A stretch of DNA of 64,000 bases from an uncultured Paracoccaceae bacterium (GTDB lineage: Bacteria; Pseudomonadota; Alphaproteobacteria; Rhodobacterales; Rhodobacteraceae), in contig CANLQO010000003.1 in NCBI GenBank assembly GCA_947493335.1, positions 186,001 through 250,000 of the forward strand. Reading direction: 5' to 3'. This document shows positions 19,072 through 27,606 of this stretch, piece after piece. How positions within the stretch are numbered: position 1 is the stretch's first letter; each line of letters opens with the position of its first letter. The notes beneath the pieces are model-generated. The model ran no database searches and was not told the origin of the DNA. It saw only the letters and a list, made by a program, of their open reading frames with translations. The position numbers were made by a program, and so were the translations under genes.

Positions 19072-19427
19072 CGGGCGGGTGCGTCCAGCAGCGCCAGCAC
19101 GTCATCGCCTTTGTCCGGTGTGCCCGCCTTTGAACGCAGATCAGCAACCTCGCGACGCAGGGCATCAACTTCGCGCGCCTTGGACCGCGCGTCAGAGCGA
19201 ATCCGGAACTCGCGCACCCATTCCCACAAAAAGCCGATCAGCAAGCCCGCGCCGACACTGATGAAGATCACGACAAAAAGTGGCAAAGAGACATCAGGCG
19301 AAATGCTAAGCAGTTCGGCCAGCGGATCGGGCATAGCCTTGACCGTCACGGCCCCGCGATTGCCCAGCCCCACGATGATCAGGCACAAGCCGACAATCGC
19401 CCAAAACCCGTAACGCAGCGTTTTCAT
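19068..19427 (-). CDS. lapA: LapA-domain inner-membrane protein
   Basis: Two membrane helices (residues 5-24 and 47-70) and a C-terminal helix with heptad spacing ([19 protein letters not shown]) match the LapA/DUF1049 pattern. LapA in gammaproteobacteria takes part in lipopolysaccharide assembly control; whether this holds here is unknown. The position between ihfB and trpF is common in this family of bacteria. Overlaps trpF by four bases. Confidence 0.8.
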   Translation of the reverse strand: MKTLRYGFWAIVGLCLIIVGLGNRGAVTVKAMPDPLAELLSISPDVSLPLFVVIFISVGAGLLIGFLWEWVREFRIRSDARSKAREVDALRREVADLRSKAGTPDKGDDVLALLDAPAR

Positions 19428-19453
19428 CAGTGTCTATCCCTGGCAGCGGGCAA

Positions 19454-19735
19454 TCAGGCCCCGTTCAGACGATCACGTAGCAGTTTCCCGGTCTTGAAGA
19501 AAGGGACGTGCTTTTCGTCAACCTCTACCGCTTCACCGGTGCGCGGGTTCCGGCCGGTGCGGCCGTCGCGCTTTTTGACAGAGAACGCGCCGAACCCACG
19601 CAGCTCAACCCGGTCGCCATCGGCCATTGCGCCGGTGATCTCTTCGAAGATTGTGCTGACGATGCGTTCAACGTCGCGTTGGAATAGATGGGGGTTCTCG
19701 TCCGCGATCTTCTGAATCAGTTCCGAGCGTATCAT
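19454..19735 (-). CDS. ihfB: Integration host factor beta subunit
   Basis: IHF bends DNA at specific sites. The 93-residue protein has the HU/IHF core: [29 protein letters not shown] and the arm tip GRNPRTGE with the intercalating proline. It normally sits directly after rpsA; here a c-di-GMP gene lies between them. The upstream 260 bases hold its promoter. Confidence 0.96.
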   Translation of the reverse strand: MIRSELIQKIADENPHLFQRDVERIVSTIFEEITGAMADGDRVELRGFGAFSVKKRDGRTGRNPRTGEAVEVDEKHVPFFKTGKLLRDRLNGA

Positions 19736-20002
19736 TCCGTTGACCCCCCAAAGGCGTTTTACAAAGTCGGCAGGTTTGCCCTGCGCTGTGCGCGACTATA
19801 GGCGCTAACGCGCGATCACGAAATAGTGCCGATGCACTGATTTGCGCAAAATGTTGGCAATTCCGCGGGGTTTACTTGGCTTGCAAGCCCTTGATTAGGG
19901 TCGTGGAATTACTCTGCGATGATTCTGGCACCTCTGAAAGGGTGCCGATTCGCAAGGCAAAGGGTCCCCGATGCGGGCGTGCGACTTTGGTGACCTGCCG
20001 GA

Positions 20003-22072
20003 TCAGGACGCCACCCGAAGCTCATCAGCTTGCACGATGGCCCGCACATCATCCAGGCCAACCGGCTTACCAAAATAGAAGCCTTGCACCGCGTCACATC
20101 CTTCGGCCCGCAGGAACGCCAATTCTTCCGGGTCTTCGACACCTTCGGCCAGGACCGGGATTTTCAAGGCGGTCCCGATCAACAGGGTTGACCGGACGAT
20201 CGCAGCGCGCAACGGGTTGTTATGCACCTGCGTGATAAAGCTGCGGTCGACCTTGATCTTGTCAAACGGGATCGTCTGCAACATCGACAGGGACGAATAA
20301 CCGGTTCCAAAATCGTCCATGGCAATCCTGATCCCCATGGCGCGCAACCGCCCGATGACCCGAAGTGTATGGGCCTGATCGCCAATGACGCTGGCCTCTG
20401 TGATCTCAAGCTCCAGCCGGGTTGAGGGCAGACCGGTTGCCTCCAATACCGCGCCAACTTCGTCAACAAAATCCGGCTGAATCAATTGCTGCGGTGCCAC
20501 ATTGACCGCGATGGTCAGATCGCGCGGCCAAGAGGCCGCTTCCTGACAGGCGGCACGCAACACCCACATGCCGATCCGGTGGATAAGTCCGTTTGATTCA
20601 GCAAGCGGTATGAAGACCCCGGGCGAAATCGGACCTTGGGTGGGATGGGTCCAGCGCAGCAGCGCTTCGAATCCTGTGACCTCAAGACTGGCCAATTCGT
20701 TCTGGCGCTGAAACACCAACGAAAATTCTTCCCGGTCCAAAGCGCGGTGCAGGTCCTGCCCCAGCAGGTCCAGCGCGCGCTGATCCTGTTCCATGGTCGG
20801 GTCGAAAAAGGCAATGGGTTGGTCCGGGTCGGACTTGGCCACGCGCATGGCGACGCCGGAGTTCAACAAAAGCGCGTCAACTTCGCGCCCGTTGTCGCGG
20901 GTCGTGGCGACCCCGATGGCGGTGGTCAACGATATCCAGACGTCCCGCACGGCCATCGGGCGCTCGACTGCCGCGCGCAATCTTTCGACGAATCCAGCCG
21001 TATCGCCCTTGCCCGTACTTTCGATGCAAAGTGCGACGAACTCGTTCCCGCCAGTCCGGGCAACAAACTGGTGTGCTTGCGTCAGCGTCAATAGCCGCTC
21101 TGCCACGGTCTTGAGAACCGCGTCGCCGGTCGCATTGCCATAGGTGGCATTCACCTTCTTGAACTGCTCAAGATCGAGTGTCACGACCGTCAGATGCATC
21201 TCAGGATCCTGCGCAAGCAGGCGCTGCAGATCACTCAGCGCGTTTTCCAGATGGCTGCGGTTGGGCAGCATTGTCAAACCATCCACAAGTGCCGATTGCT
21301 GGCGTTGGCGCAGCGCCTCTCCCTCAAGGCTCATCTCAATACTGAAAGATGCAAACCCGACCAGCAGGATGACCGCCATCACGGCCAGAATCACGGTGCT
21401 GAGTTGCGTGTCCGCGATGACAGAAACCGGCACCGCAACCAACGGATTAAGAACGATTTCCAACGCGCTCATCCCGGTGAAATGCATCCCACAGATTGCC
21501 AGCACCATCAGCAAGGAACTTGAGAGCCAGCCCATTTGCCGCAGTGGTTTTGCAACGCGCCAGTAGGCAATGACCCCAAGGCCCGCCCCAATCGCGACCG
21601 ACGCCGCGAGGCGCGGCAGGTTCCAAACCAAATCCCCCGGGACAAGGTAGGCCAACATACCAACGTAGTGCATCAATGAGACGGTCAGTCCGAACATCGC
21701 ACCGCTCATCATGGCGCGTCTGGGGTGGACAGCATAGGCAAGCGTCCAGTTGGTAAGCACCAGCCCGCCGACCGCGATCAGAAGAGACGCCGCAGTCTTG
21801 ATCGGTTCGTAGGCATGCGGATAGCCGGGATCAAACGCCAGCATCGCGATAAAATGGGTGGACCAAATCGTCGCCCCGCCGATCATGCTGGTAAGCGCCA
21901 CTTGCACAAACTTACGGCGCCCGGATGCGCGCACCATGCGGCGCGTCAGAAGCATGGTCAGACCGGACCCGCATATGCAGACCAGCGCCGCGGTCAGCAC
22001 CATCCAGTGGTCATGATCAAAGATGAGGCATTCAATAACCTTGTACACGAGGCCGCCCGCAGTTTCCGTCAT
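20003..22072 (-). CDS. MHYT-GGDEF-EAL membrane protein, likely c-di-GMP phosphodiesterase
   Basis: The N-terminal 240 residues are an MHYT sensor with seven helices and the motifs THFIAM, MHYVGM and MHFTGM, thought to bind copper or a gas ligand. The GGDEF domain reads RTGGNEF, with Asn in place of the catalytic Asp, so cyclase activity is doubtful. The EAL domain keeps its key residues: FEALLRW, ELEITE, DDFGTGYSS, KVDRSF, AEGVE and QGFYFGKP. The likely net activity is c-di-GMP breakdown. ATG at 22072 is chosen over an upstream GTG at 22093; neither has a clear ribosome site. It interrupts the usual rpsA-ihfB pair. Confidence 0.88.
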   Translation of the reverse strand: MTETAGGLVYKVIECLIFDHDHWMVLTAALVCICGSGLTMLLTRRMVRASGRRKFVQVALTSMIGGATIWSTHFIAMLAFDPGYPHAYEPIKTAASLLIAVGGLVLTNWTLAYAVHPRRAMMSGAMFGLTVSLMHYVGMLAYLVPGDLVWNLPRLAASVAIGAGLGVIAYWRVAKPLRQMGWLSSSLLMVLAICGMHFTGMSALEIVLNPLVAVPVSVIADTQLSTVILAVMAVILLVGFASFSIEMSLEGEALRQRQQSALVDGLTMLPNRSHLENALSDLQRLLAQDPEMHLTVVTLDLEQFKKVNATYGNATGDAVLKTVAERLLTLTQAHQFVARTGGNEFVALCIESTGKGDTAGFVERLRAAVERPMAVRDVWISLTTAIGVATTRDNGREVDALLLNSGVAMRVAKSDPDQPIAFFDPTMEQDQRALDLLGQDLHRALDREEFSLVFQRQNELASLEVTGFEALLRWTHPTQGPISPGVFIPLAESNGLIHRIGMWVLRAACQEAASWPRDLTIAVNVAPQQLIQPDFVDEVGAVLEATGLPSTRLELEITEASVIGDQAHTLRVIGRLRAMGIRIAMDDFGTGYSSLSMLQTIPFDKIKVDRSFITQVHNNPLRAAIVRSTLLIGTALKIPVLAEGVEDPEELAFLRAEGCDAVQGFYFGKPVGLDDVRAIVQADELRVAS

Positions 22073-22130
22073 TCGTCGCGGCAGACGTCGCACATCAAAG
22101 TTAAAAAGCTTCTACCTCTGGCGAAAAGGC

Positions 22131-22166
22131 CAAAAGAAAACCCCGCCGCGCATCTGCACGACGGGG
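22131..22166 (-). terminator. Rho-independent terminator after rpsA
   Basis: Read on the minus strand, CCCCGTCG pairs with CGGCGGGG around a 10-base loop and is followed by TTTTCTTTT. It lies 34 bases past the rpsA stop and separates rpsA from the c-di-GMP gene. Confidence 0.8.
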
Positions 22167-22199
22167 CATTCAATCTTGTCGGGGCAAGGCCCCAAAGGC

Positions 22200-23876
22200 T
22201 TAGTCGTCGCCTTTCAGTGCCGCACCCAGGATATCACCCAGCGATGCACCGGAGTCAGAAGAGCCATACTGCTCAACCGCTTCCTTCTCTTCGGCGATCT
22301 CGCGCGCCTTGATCGACAGACCCAGCTTGCGGGTCTTGCTGTCGATGTTGGTCACGCGCACGTCGACCTTGTCGCCAACGCCGAAACGCTCTGGGCGCTG
22401 CTCGGCACGGTCACGCGACAGGTCAGAGCGACGGATGAAGGACTTCATGCCCTCATACTCGACCTCAACGCCGCCATCTTCGATCTTGGTCACTTCGACG
22501 GTGATGATCGAGCCACGCTTCACGCCGCCAACGGCATCGGCAAAGGGATCACCGTCCAGCGCCTTGATCGAGAGCGAGATACGCTCTTTCTCGACGTCAA
22601 CCTCGGCAACCTTGGCTTTGACCACGTCACCCTTGCGGAAATCGCCGATGACGTCTTCGCCGCGGCCTTCCCATGTCAGGTCAGACAGGTGAACCATGCC
22701 GTCGATGTCGCCATCCAGACCGATGAACAGGCCGAATTCGGTGATGTTTTTGACTTCACCTTCCACTTCGGTGCCCTCAGGATGCGTCTCTGCAAAGACT
22801 TCCCATGGGTTGCGCTGGGTCTGCTTGAGGCCAAGTGAAACGCGACGCTTGGTGCTGTCGATTTCAAGCACCATGACTTCGACTTCCTGAGAGGTCGAAA
22901 CGATCTTGCCGGGGTGCACGTTCTTCTTGGTCCAGGACATCTCAGAGACGTGGACCAGACCTTCGACACCGGGCTCCAGCTCAACAAATGCGCCGTAGTC
23001 GGTGATGTTGGTCACGCGACCCATGTGGACGCTTTCCATCGTGTACTTGGCTTCAACAGCATCCCACGGATCATCCTGCAGTTGCTTCATGCCAAGGCTG
23101 ATGCGGTGGGTTTCCTTGTTGATCTTGATGACCTGCACCTTGATCGTTTCACCAATGGTGAGGATCTCGGAGGGGTGGTTGACCCGGCGCCATGCCATGT
23201 CAGTCACGTGCAGCAGGCCGTCAACGCCGCCAAGGTCAACAAACGCACCGTATTCGGTGATGTTCTTGACCACACCGTCGACTTCCTGACCTTCGGTCAG
23301 GTTGCCAATCACTTCGGCGCGCTGCTCTGCGCGGGATTCCTCGAGGATCGCGCGGCGCGACACAACGATGTTGCCACGGCGACGGTCCATCTTCAAAATC
23401 TGGAACGGCTGCTTGAGACCCATCAGTGGGCCAGCATCACGAACTGGGCGCACGTCAACCTGAGAGCCGGGCAGGAACGCAACAGCGCCGCCCAGATCAA
23501 CGGTGAAGCCACCTTTGACGCGGCCAAAGATCGCGCCATCGACACGCTCTTCGTCGGCATATGCCTTTTCCAGACGATCCCAGGCTTCCTCGCGGCGTGC
23601 CATCTCGCGCGAGATAACGGCTTCGCCACGGGCGTTTTCGACCTGACGCAGGAAGACTTCGACTTCGTCGCCGACTTCCAGCTTGGCTTCTTCGCCGGGT
23701 TCTGCAAATTCTTTCAGCTCGACACGGCCTTCCATCTTGTAGCCGACGTCGATGATGGCCTGGCCTGCTTCAATTGCGATGACCTTGCCTTTGACAACGC
23801 TGCCTTCGGACGGCGTGTCGATTTCGAAGCTTTCGTTCAGGAGGGCTTCGAATTCCTCCATCATGTTATCAGCCAT
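22200..23876 (-). CDS. rpsA: 30S ribosomal protein S1
   Basis: S1 helps mRNA bind and unfold on the ribosome. The 558-residue protein has six S1/OB-fold repeats, recognisable by the recurring VKNITEYGAFVDLGGVDGLLHVTDM-type core in repeats 3 to 5 and similar segments elsewhere. Length and repeat number are normal. A TATAAA box lies at 23902-23907 on the minus strand in the leader, and an AGGAAACAG ribosome site precedes the start. Confidence 0.97.
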   Translation of the reverse strand: MADNMMEEFEALLNESFEIDTPSEGSVVKGKVIAIEAGQAIIDVGYKMEGRVELKEFAEPGEEAKLEVGDEVEVFLRQVENARGEAVISREMARREEAWDRLEKAYADEERVDGAIFGRVKGGFTVDLGGAVAFLPGSQVDVRPVRDAGPLMGLKQPFQILKMDRRRGNIVVSRRAILEESRAEQRAEVIGNLTEGQEVDGVVKNITEYGAFVDLGGVDGLLHVTDMAWRRVNHPSEILTIGETIKVQVIKINKETHRISLGMKQLQDDPWDAVEAKYTMESVHMGRVTNITDYGAFVELEPGVEGLVHVSEMSWTKKNVHPGKIVSTSQEVEVMVLEIDSTKRRVSLGLKQTQRNPWEVFAETHPEGTEVEGEVKNITEFGLFIGLDGDIDGMVHLSDLTWEGRGEDVIGDFRKGDVVKAKVAEVDVEKERISLSIKALDGDPFADAVGGVKRGSIITVEVTKIEDGGVEVEYEGMKSFIRRSDLSRDRAEQRPERFGVGDKVDVRVTNIDSKTRKLGLSIKAREIAEEKEAVEQYGSSDSGASLGDILGAALKGDD

Positions 23877-24192
23877 GTGGCGTCTGTTTCCTAACGTTTG
23901 GTTTATACGGGCCGAGCGGTTGTCTCCGCCGGTCTTTGGGTTTCAGTTTGGTCCTGGGGCCAAGGCGGATAACAAAACAACAGGGCCAGCTTTCGCTCGA
24001 CCCTGCTCAGTGTCTCACATCCGCGCCTGTCTCGGCACTTAGACAAGCGGGCGTATAGGGGGTTTCGCCCTTGCTGGCAAGGGCATCGTCGGAATGAAAG
24101 AAGCGCAACAGACTTGCGCGGTCACACCAATTGCGCGCGAAGATTTTGCTGACATTATTTGCAGCTGCACCTACTCTCTTATCGGAGGCTGA
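23877..24192. other. rpsA leader region without genes
   Basis: No convincing gene. The left part carries the rpsA leader with a possible minus-strand -10 box (TATAAA, 23902-23907). The right end carries the GGAGG ribosome site of the small membrane protein that starts at 24193. Confidence 0.5.
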
Positions 24193-24462
24193 ATGGACTG
24201 CATTAATGAAACAATGACCTGGCCCGTGGCTGTCTTCTGGTCGTTGGCTACTCTAATGACGATCTATACAAAGTATGACAAATCTCTCACGTGGTTTCAG
24301 GCGCTTCAGATGACCGGAGGATTTCTACGGAGCAAGTTCACAGTCAAACGCTCAATCTTGCATGCCGCGATCGTGGGTTTGCCGATGGGATTGTGGTTAT
24401 ACCTTGCAAAACAGTGCGATCCGGACATGTTCTCAAGTCTGTTGAGCTTTTCAGGGTCCTAA
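24193..24462 (+). CDS. Small membrane protein of unknown function
   Basis: ATG at 24193 follows an ideal GGAGG at seven bases. The 89-residue product has two hydrophobic helices (about 11-25 and 58-72) separated by a basic loop with FLRSKFTVKRS. I do not recognise a family. Base composition is lower in GC than the ribosomal genes beside it, suggesting a recent arrival. Convergent with the acetyltransferase-like gene. Confidence 0.6.
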   Translation: MDCINETMTWPVAVFWSLATLMTIYTKYDKSLTWFQALQMTGGFLRSKFTVKRSILHAAIVGLPMGLWLYLAKQCDPDMFSSLLSFSGS

Positions 24463-24466
24463 CCCA

Positions 24467-25090
24467 TCAGACCCCGTCCAGCGCGCTTTGCACCCCTTTG
24501 AAGTAGGCCGCGACCTGTTCGCCATCGACCAGCGCGTGGTGCACCTCAATCGTCATGGCCATGTCCCAACGCCCCGCGCGGTCACAAAACTTGCCCCATG
24601 ACACGCGCGGAATACAGTCGTCCGGGCCGGGCATTGCGTTGTTCAACGATGTGTAGTCCAGCCATGGCATGCAGGATGCATAGGCCACCGCATCGGTCTG
24701 GCCGGTATTGGCATTCAGCACGGTGCCTTGCGCCGCCTCCGCGATCAACGCGGCACAGACCCTGTCAAACTCAACAAAATTCGTCTGCCACGGCACATAG
24801 GCATAGCCAAAACTGCCGCCGTCGCGCGGCACGGTCATCGACAGATCAACGGCGTCATGTCGCACGACCTGATCCCCGCGAAACCGCATGCAAAGCTCGG
24901 GCACCGCATGCAGCCCGGCGCCAATGGCATAGAGGCAGGCCCGATAGGTGCTCACCCCAGCGGCCTTGCGCGCCATCAGATGCGTCACATCAATCCGCGA
25001 CGTCACTGCATAATGCGGGCGGTCATAAGTGCGAAAGAACCGAAACTGATCGGCGCGCGGCCATGTCTCAAGATCAACCAGATGCTCCAT
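24467..25090 (-). CDS. Chloramphenicol acetyltransferase-like protein (CatA family)
   Basis: The 207-residue protein begins with the family pattern LETWPRADQFRFFRTYDRPHYAVTSRIDV and ends with the catalytic motif HHALVDG (HHxxxDG). These enzymes are trimers that move acetyl from acetyl-CoA to a hydroxyl group. Members in non-resistant bacteria may act on other substrates, so drug resistance should not be assumed. ATG at 25090 is preferred over TTG at 25108. Confidence 0.8.
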   Translation of the reverse strand: MEHLVDLETWPRADQFRFFRTYDRPHYAVTSRIDVTHLMARKAAGVSTYRACLYAIGAGLHAVPELCMRFRGDQVVRHDAVDLSMTVPRDGGSFGYAYVPWQTNFVEFDRVCAALIAEAAQGTVLNANTGQTDAVAYASCMPWLDYTSLNNAMPGPDDCIPRVSWGKFCDRAGRWDMAMTIEVHHALVDGEQVAAYFKGVQSALDGV

Positions 25091-25115
25091 ACCGCTACGC
25101 TGCCCCAACCCCGCG

Positions 25116-25152
25116 CAAAAGCAAAGGGCCGCGTCCCTGTGGACACGGCCCC
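25116..25152 (-). terminator. Rho-independent terminator after rpsD
   Basis: On the minus strand GGGCCGTGTCC pairs with GGGACGCGGCCC around a three-base loop, with one G-T pair, followed by TTTGCTTTTG. It lies shortly after the rpsD stop. Confidence 0.75.
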
Positions 25153-25180
25153 TGCAAAATTATCGCATGAAAGAACGCGA

Positions 25181-25801
25181 TTAGTTCTTGGCGTAAAATT
25201 CGACCACGAGGTTCGGTTCCATCGTGACAGGATATGGCACGTCGCCCAGCCCCGGTGTGCGGATGAACTCGCAGGTCATTTTGGAGTGATCAACAGCCAT
25301 GTAATCCGGCACATCGCGCTCTGGCAGTTGAGAGGCCACAAGAACCAGTTCCAGCTGCTTGGACTTCTGGCGAACGGAAATCACGTCGCCTTCTTTCACG
25401 CGGTAAGAAGGGATGTTGACCTTCTTGCCGTTCACTTCAACGTGGCCGTGGTTCACGAACTGACGGGCGGCAAAGACGGTCGGCACGAACTTGGCACGGT
25501 AAACGACGGCGTCCAGACGACGCTCCAGCAGACCAATCAGGTTCTCACCGGTGTCACCCTTCACACGCTCGGCCTCGGCATAGATGCGGCGGAACTGCTT
25601 CTCGGTCAGGTCGCCGTAGTAGCCCTTCAGCTTCTGCTTGGCGCGCAACTGCAAACCAAAGTCAGACAGCTTGCCCTTGCGGCGCTGACCGTGCTGGCCG
25701 GGGCCGTATTCGCGGCGGTTGACTGGGGATTTCGGACGACCCCAGATGTTTTCGCCCATCCGGCGGTCAATTTTGTACTTGGCAGCGGTACGCTTTGTCA
25801 T
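25181..25801 (-). CDS. rpsD: 30S ribosomal protein S4
   Basis: S4 starts small-subunit assembly by binding 16S rRNA. The 206-residue protein has the S4-type start ([19 protein letters not shown]), the [14 protein letters not shown] segment and the S4 RNA-binding domain from [16 protein letters not shown] to [17 protein letters not shown]. Cysteine zinc ligands found in some forms are absent. Stands alone rather than in the alpha operon, as usual in alphaproteobacteria. Confidence 0.97.
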   Translation of the reverse strand: MTKRTAAKYKIDRRMGENIWGRPKSPVNRREYGPGQHGQRRKGKLSDFGLQLRAKQKLKGYYGDLTEKQFRRIYAEAERVKGDTGENLIGLLERRLDAVVYRAKFVPTVFAARQFVNHGHVEVNGKKVNIPSYRVKEGDVISVRQKSKQLELVLVASQLPERDVPDYMAVDHSKMTCEFIRTPGLGDVPYPVTMEPNLVVEFYAKN

Positions 25802-25985
25802 ACGCTGATCTCCTTCTAAGTCGGCCCTTGAGCGGGCATGAAGGGCGTTGTCCTTTCCCCTGATTTTGCAGGGGCGACAGGGTTCCGGTTGCCCGGTCCA
25901 CCAACACCAATGAATGCGCGGCTTATAGTCATGCGCCCGGACGAGTCAACACCCCCGTTCTTCTGGTCGAAAATACTTCGGGGGA

Positions 25986-26045
25986 GTCAGCTTTGCTGAC
26001 GGGGGCTGGCCCCCAAAAAGGGGTGGGTGGGCGGGCCCACCCACC
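25986..26045. repeat. Cluster of three intergenic hairpins
   Basis: Three palindromes follow in series: GTCAGC-TTT-GCTGAC (25986-26000), GGGGGC-TG-GCCCCC (26001-26014) and an 11-base stem GGTGGGTGGGC with GCCCACCCACC (26022-26045). The upstream part, near 25969-25983 (GAAAATACTTCGGGGG), resembles 41437-41460 (CAAAAATATGCCCGCCGGAGG). This suggests a dispersed intergenic element, perhaps also a two-way terminator. Confidence 0.5.
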
Positions 26046-26080
26046 TTGCAAATAGCCTCGCGCCGGATCACACAGATACC

Positions 26081-26533
26081 ATGTCACATACCTCCCTGCC
26101 TTTAATCCTCGCCTTTGGCGCCGGTTGTCTTTTGTCACTGATGGTGCTCTTCAACGGCACGCTGGCCACCCATGGCACGCTGCTCTTTGCCTCTTGGGTG
26201 CCCCACGCGACAGGAACCCTTGTGGCGCTGGTCTTCCTCGCAGTGCTGCGCCCGGCCAAGGCCAACGCATCCCGCCCGCCGCTTTGGGCCTATGCGGGCG
26301 GCCTCGTGGGGGCCTTCACCGTTATGGCCACCTCTTACACAATGAACACTGCATTGGCGCTTTCTGGCACAATCGCTATCGGTCTCGCCGGACAGATGGT
26401 GTTTTCGTTGGTGGCCGATGCACGCGGCATGTTCGGCCTGCCGCAGAAGTGGCCAGCGGCAAAGGACTGGGGTGCGCTGGCGCTGATCATCGCAGGCAGC
26501 CTGATCCTGATCTTCTTTGGCGGTGCGGCATGA
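26081..26533 (+). CDS. YdcZ/DUF606-family membrane protein (first of pair)
   Basis: The 150-residue protein has four to five hydrophobic helices and the small-residue-rich pattern of the YdcZ branch of drug/metabolite transporters (FGAGCLLSLMVLFNGTLA, ALALSGTIAIGLAGQMVFS). ATG at 26081 starts the first helix; a leftward reading adds no domain. It overlaps its partner by four bases (ATGA). Two half-size genes side by side suggest a heterodimeric transporter; the substrate is unknown. Confidence 0.8.
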   Translation: MSHTSLPLILAFGAGCLLSLMVLFNGTLATHGTLLFASWVPHATGTLVALVFLAVLRPAKANASRPPLWAYAGGLVGAFTVMATSYTMNTALALSGTIAIGLAGQMVFSLVADARGMFGLPQKWPAAKDWGALALIIAGSLILIFFGGAA

Positions 26534-26952
26534 TCTGGTTCGTCTTCATCGCCTTTCTGGGCGGCGCTTCGGTCAGTCTGAGCCGCCAGATAAACGGGCG
26601 GCTCTCCCTCTCGACCTCTGCAATGCATTCGTCGTTCTGGAACCATTTTGTCGGCCTTGGCCTGTTGACGCTGATGGCGCTGGCCTTTGGCGGCTTGTTC
26701 ACGCCCCAGATCGCCGATATTCCACTTTGGGCCTACCTCGGCGGCACCGTCGGCGTGGTCTTCATTGCGCTTTCAAGCTGGCTTGTCGCCCGCATCGGTG
26801 CCGCGCAAACGGCCCTTCTGATCATCGCGGGGCAAATGATCTCGGGCGTCGTGCTGGACATCCTGCGCGATGCGCCGGGCAGCCCGCTCGCGCGCGCCTT
26901 TGGCGTGGCCATGATCCTTGCGGGCATGTGGCTGAGCCAATCCAAACGCTAA
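26530..26952 (+). CDS. YdcZ/DUF606-family membrane protein (second of pair)
   Basis: ATG at 26530 overlaps the previous stop. The 140-residue product opens with FIAFLGGASVSLSRQINGRLS and has four to five helices with AAQTALLIIAGQMISGVVLD, parallel to the first gene's GTIAIGLAGQMVFSLV. It belongs to the same family and is probably its partner subunit. Convergent with the PPOX gene, the two ends overlapping by four bases. Confidence 0.8.
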   Translation: MIWFVFIAFLGGASVSLSRQINGRLSLSTSAMHSSFWNHFVGLGLLTLMALAFGGLFTPQIADIPLWAYLGGTVGVVFIALSSWLVARIGAAQTALLIIAGQMISGVVLDILRDAPGSPLARAFGVAMILAGMWLSQSKR

Positions 26953-27575
26953 TAGAGCCTGTCGCTTTCGTTATAGGCCATGCGCGCCTCGATATCCTCA
27001 AGCGGGGTCTCCATCGCACCGTGATCCTTCAGCGCCTCTGCATAGGTTGGCAGCCCGTCGATCGCCCCCCACTTGTCAGGCTGCCACATGGCCGAGCGGA
27101 TCATCGCCTTGCCGCAATGAAAGAACGCTTCTTCCACCCGCACAATCAGCACCAGATCGGGCCGATGCCCGTTCACAACAGTCAGGTCCAGCAGCGCATT
27201 ATCGCGGGCAATCTCGGCCCGCCCGTTGACCCGCACCACCTCTTTGCGCTTGGGCACCACACACATCAGCCCCACATGCGGGTGCGCCAGCACATTGCGA
27301 AAGGTATCCATCCGCTGATTACCGATCCGATCGGGGACCGCGATGGTCTTAGGGTCCAGCACCTTGATAAACCCCGCCGGATCCCCTTTGGGCGAGACAT
27401 CCATGTTCCCGCGCCCGTCACTGCTGGCGATGCTGACAAAGGTCGTCCGCGCCAGCCAGGCCGCGATGTGCGCGTCCACGTGGTCGATCATCTTGTGGGT
27501 CTGGCTGGGGTGCATCGGTTGCAGCAGGCCCTCAAGCTCTGCAACCCTGCGCAGTGGCTTCTCGACTTTATACAT
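26949..27575 (-). CDS. Pyridoxamine 5'-phosphate oxidase-like FMN protein
   Basis: The 208-residue protein has the flavin-reductase-like split barrel of the PPOX group (MSMEG_1061 type): FVSIASSDGRGNMDVSPKGDPAGF, IAVPDRIGNQRMDTFRNVLAHPHVGLMCVVP. The GNQRMDTF segment is typical of FMN or F420 contact. The substrate is unknown. Stands alone on the minus strand downstream of nrdJ. Confidence 0.8.
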   Translation of the reverse strand: MYKVEKPLRRVAELEGLLQPMHPSQTHKMIDHVDAHIAAWLARTTFVSIASSDGRGNMDVSPKGDPAGFIKVLDPKTIAVPDRIGNQRMDTFRNVLAHPHVGLMCVVPKRKEVVRVNGRAEIARDNALLDLTVVNGHRPDLVLIVRVEEAFFHCGKAMIRSAMWQPDKWGAIDGLPTYAEALKDHGAMETPLEDIEARMAYNESDRLY

Positions 27576-27606
27576 GGCCGTCCCCTTTCGGGACCAGCCT
27601 AGCAGC

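Noticed and set aside
24467-25090. Chloramphenicol resistance
   Set aside because: The HHxxxDG motif shows the fold only. Many environmental relatives are not resistance enzymes, and no mobile element is nearby.
26125-26952. 275-codon plus-strand frame starting inside the first YdcZ gene
   Set aside because: Its first part is out of frame with the real first gene. The true second gene starts at ATG 26530 with an ATGA overlap.
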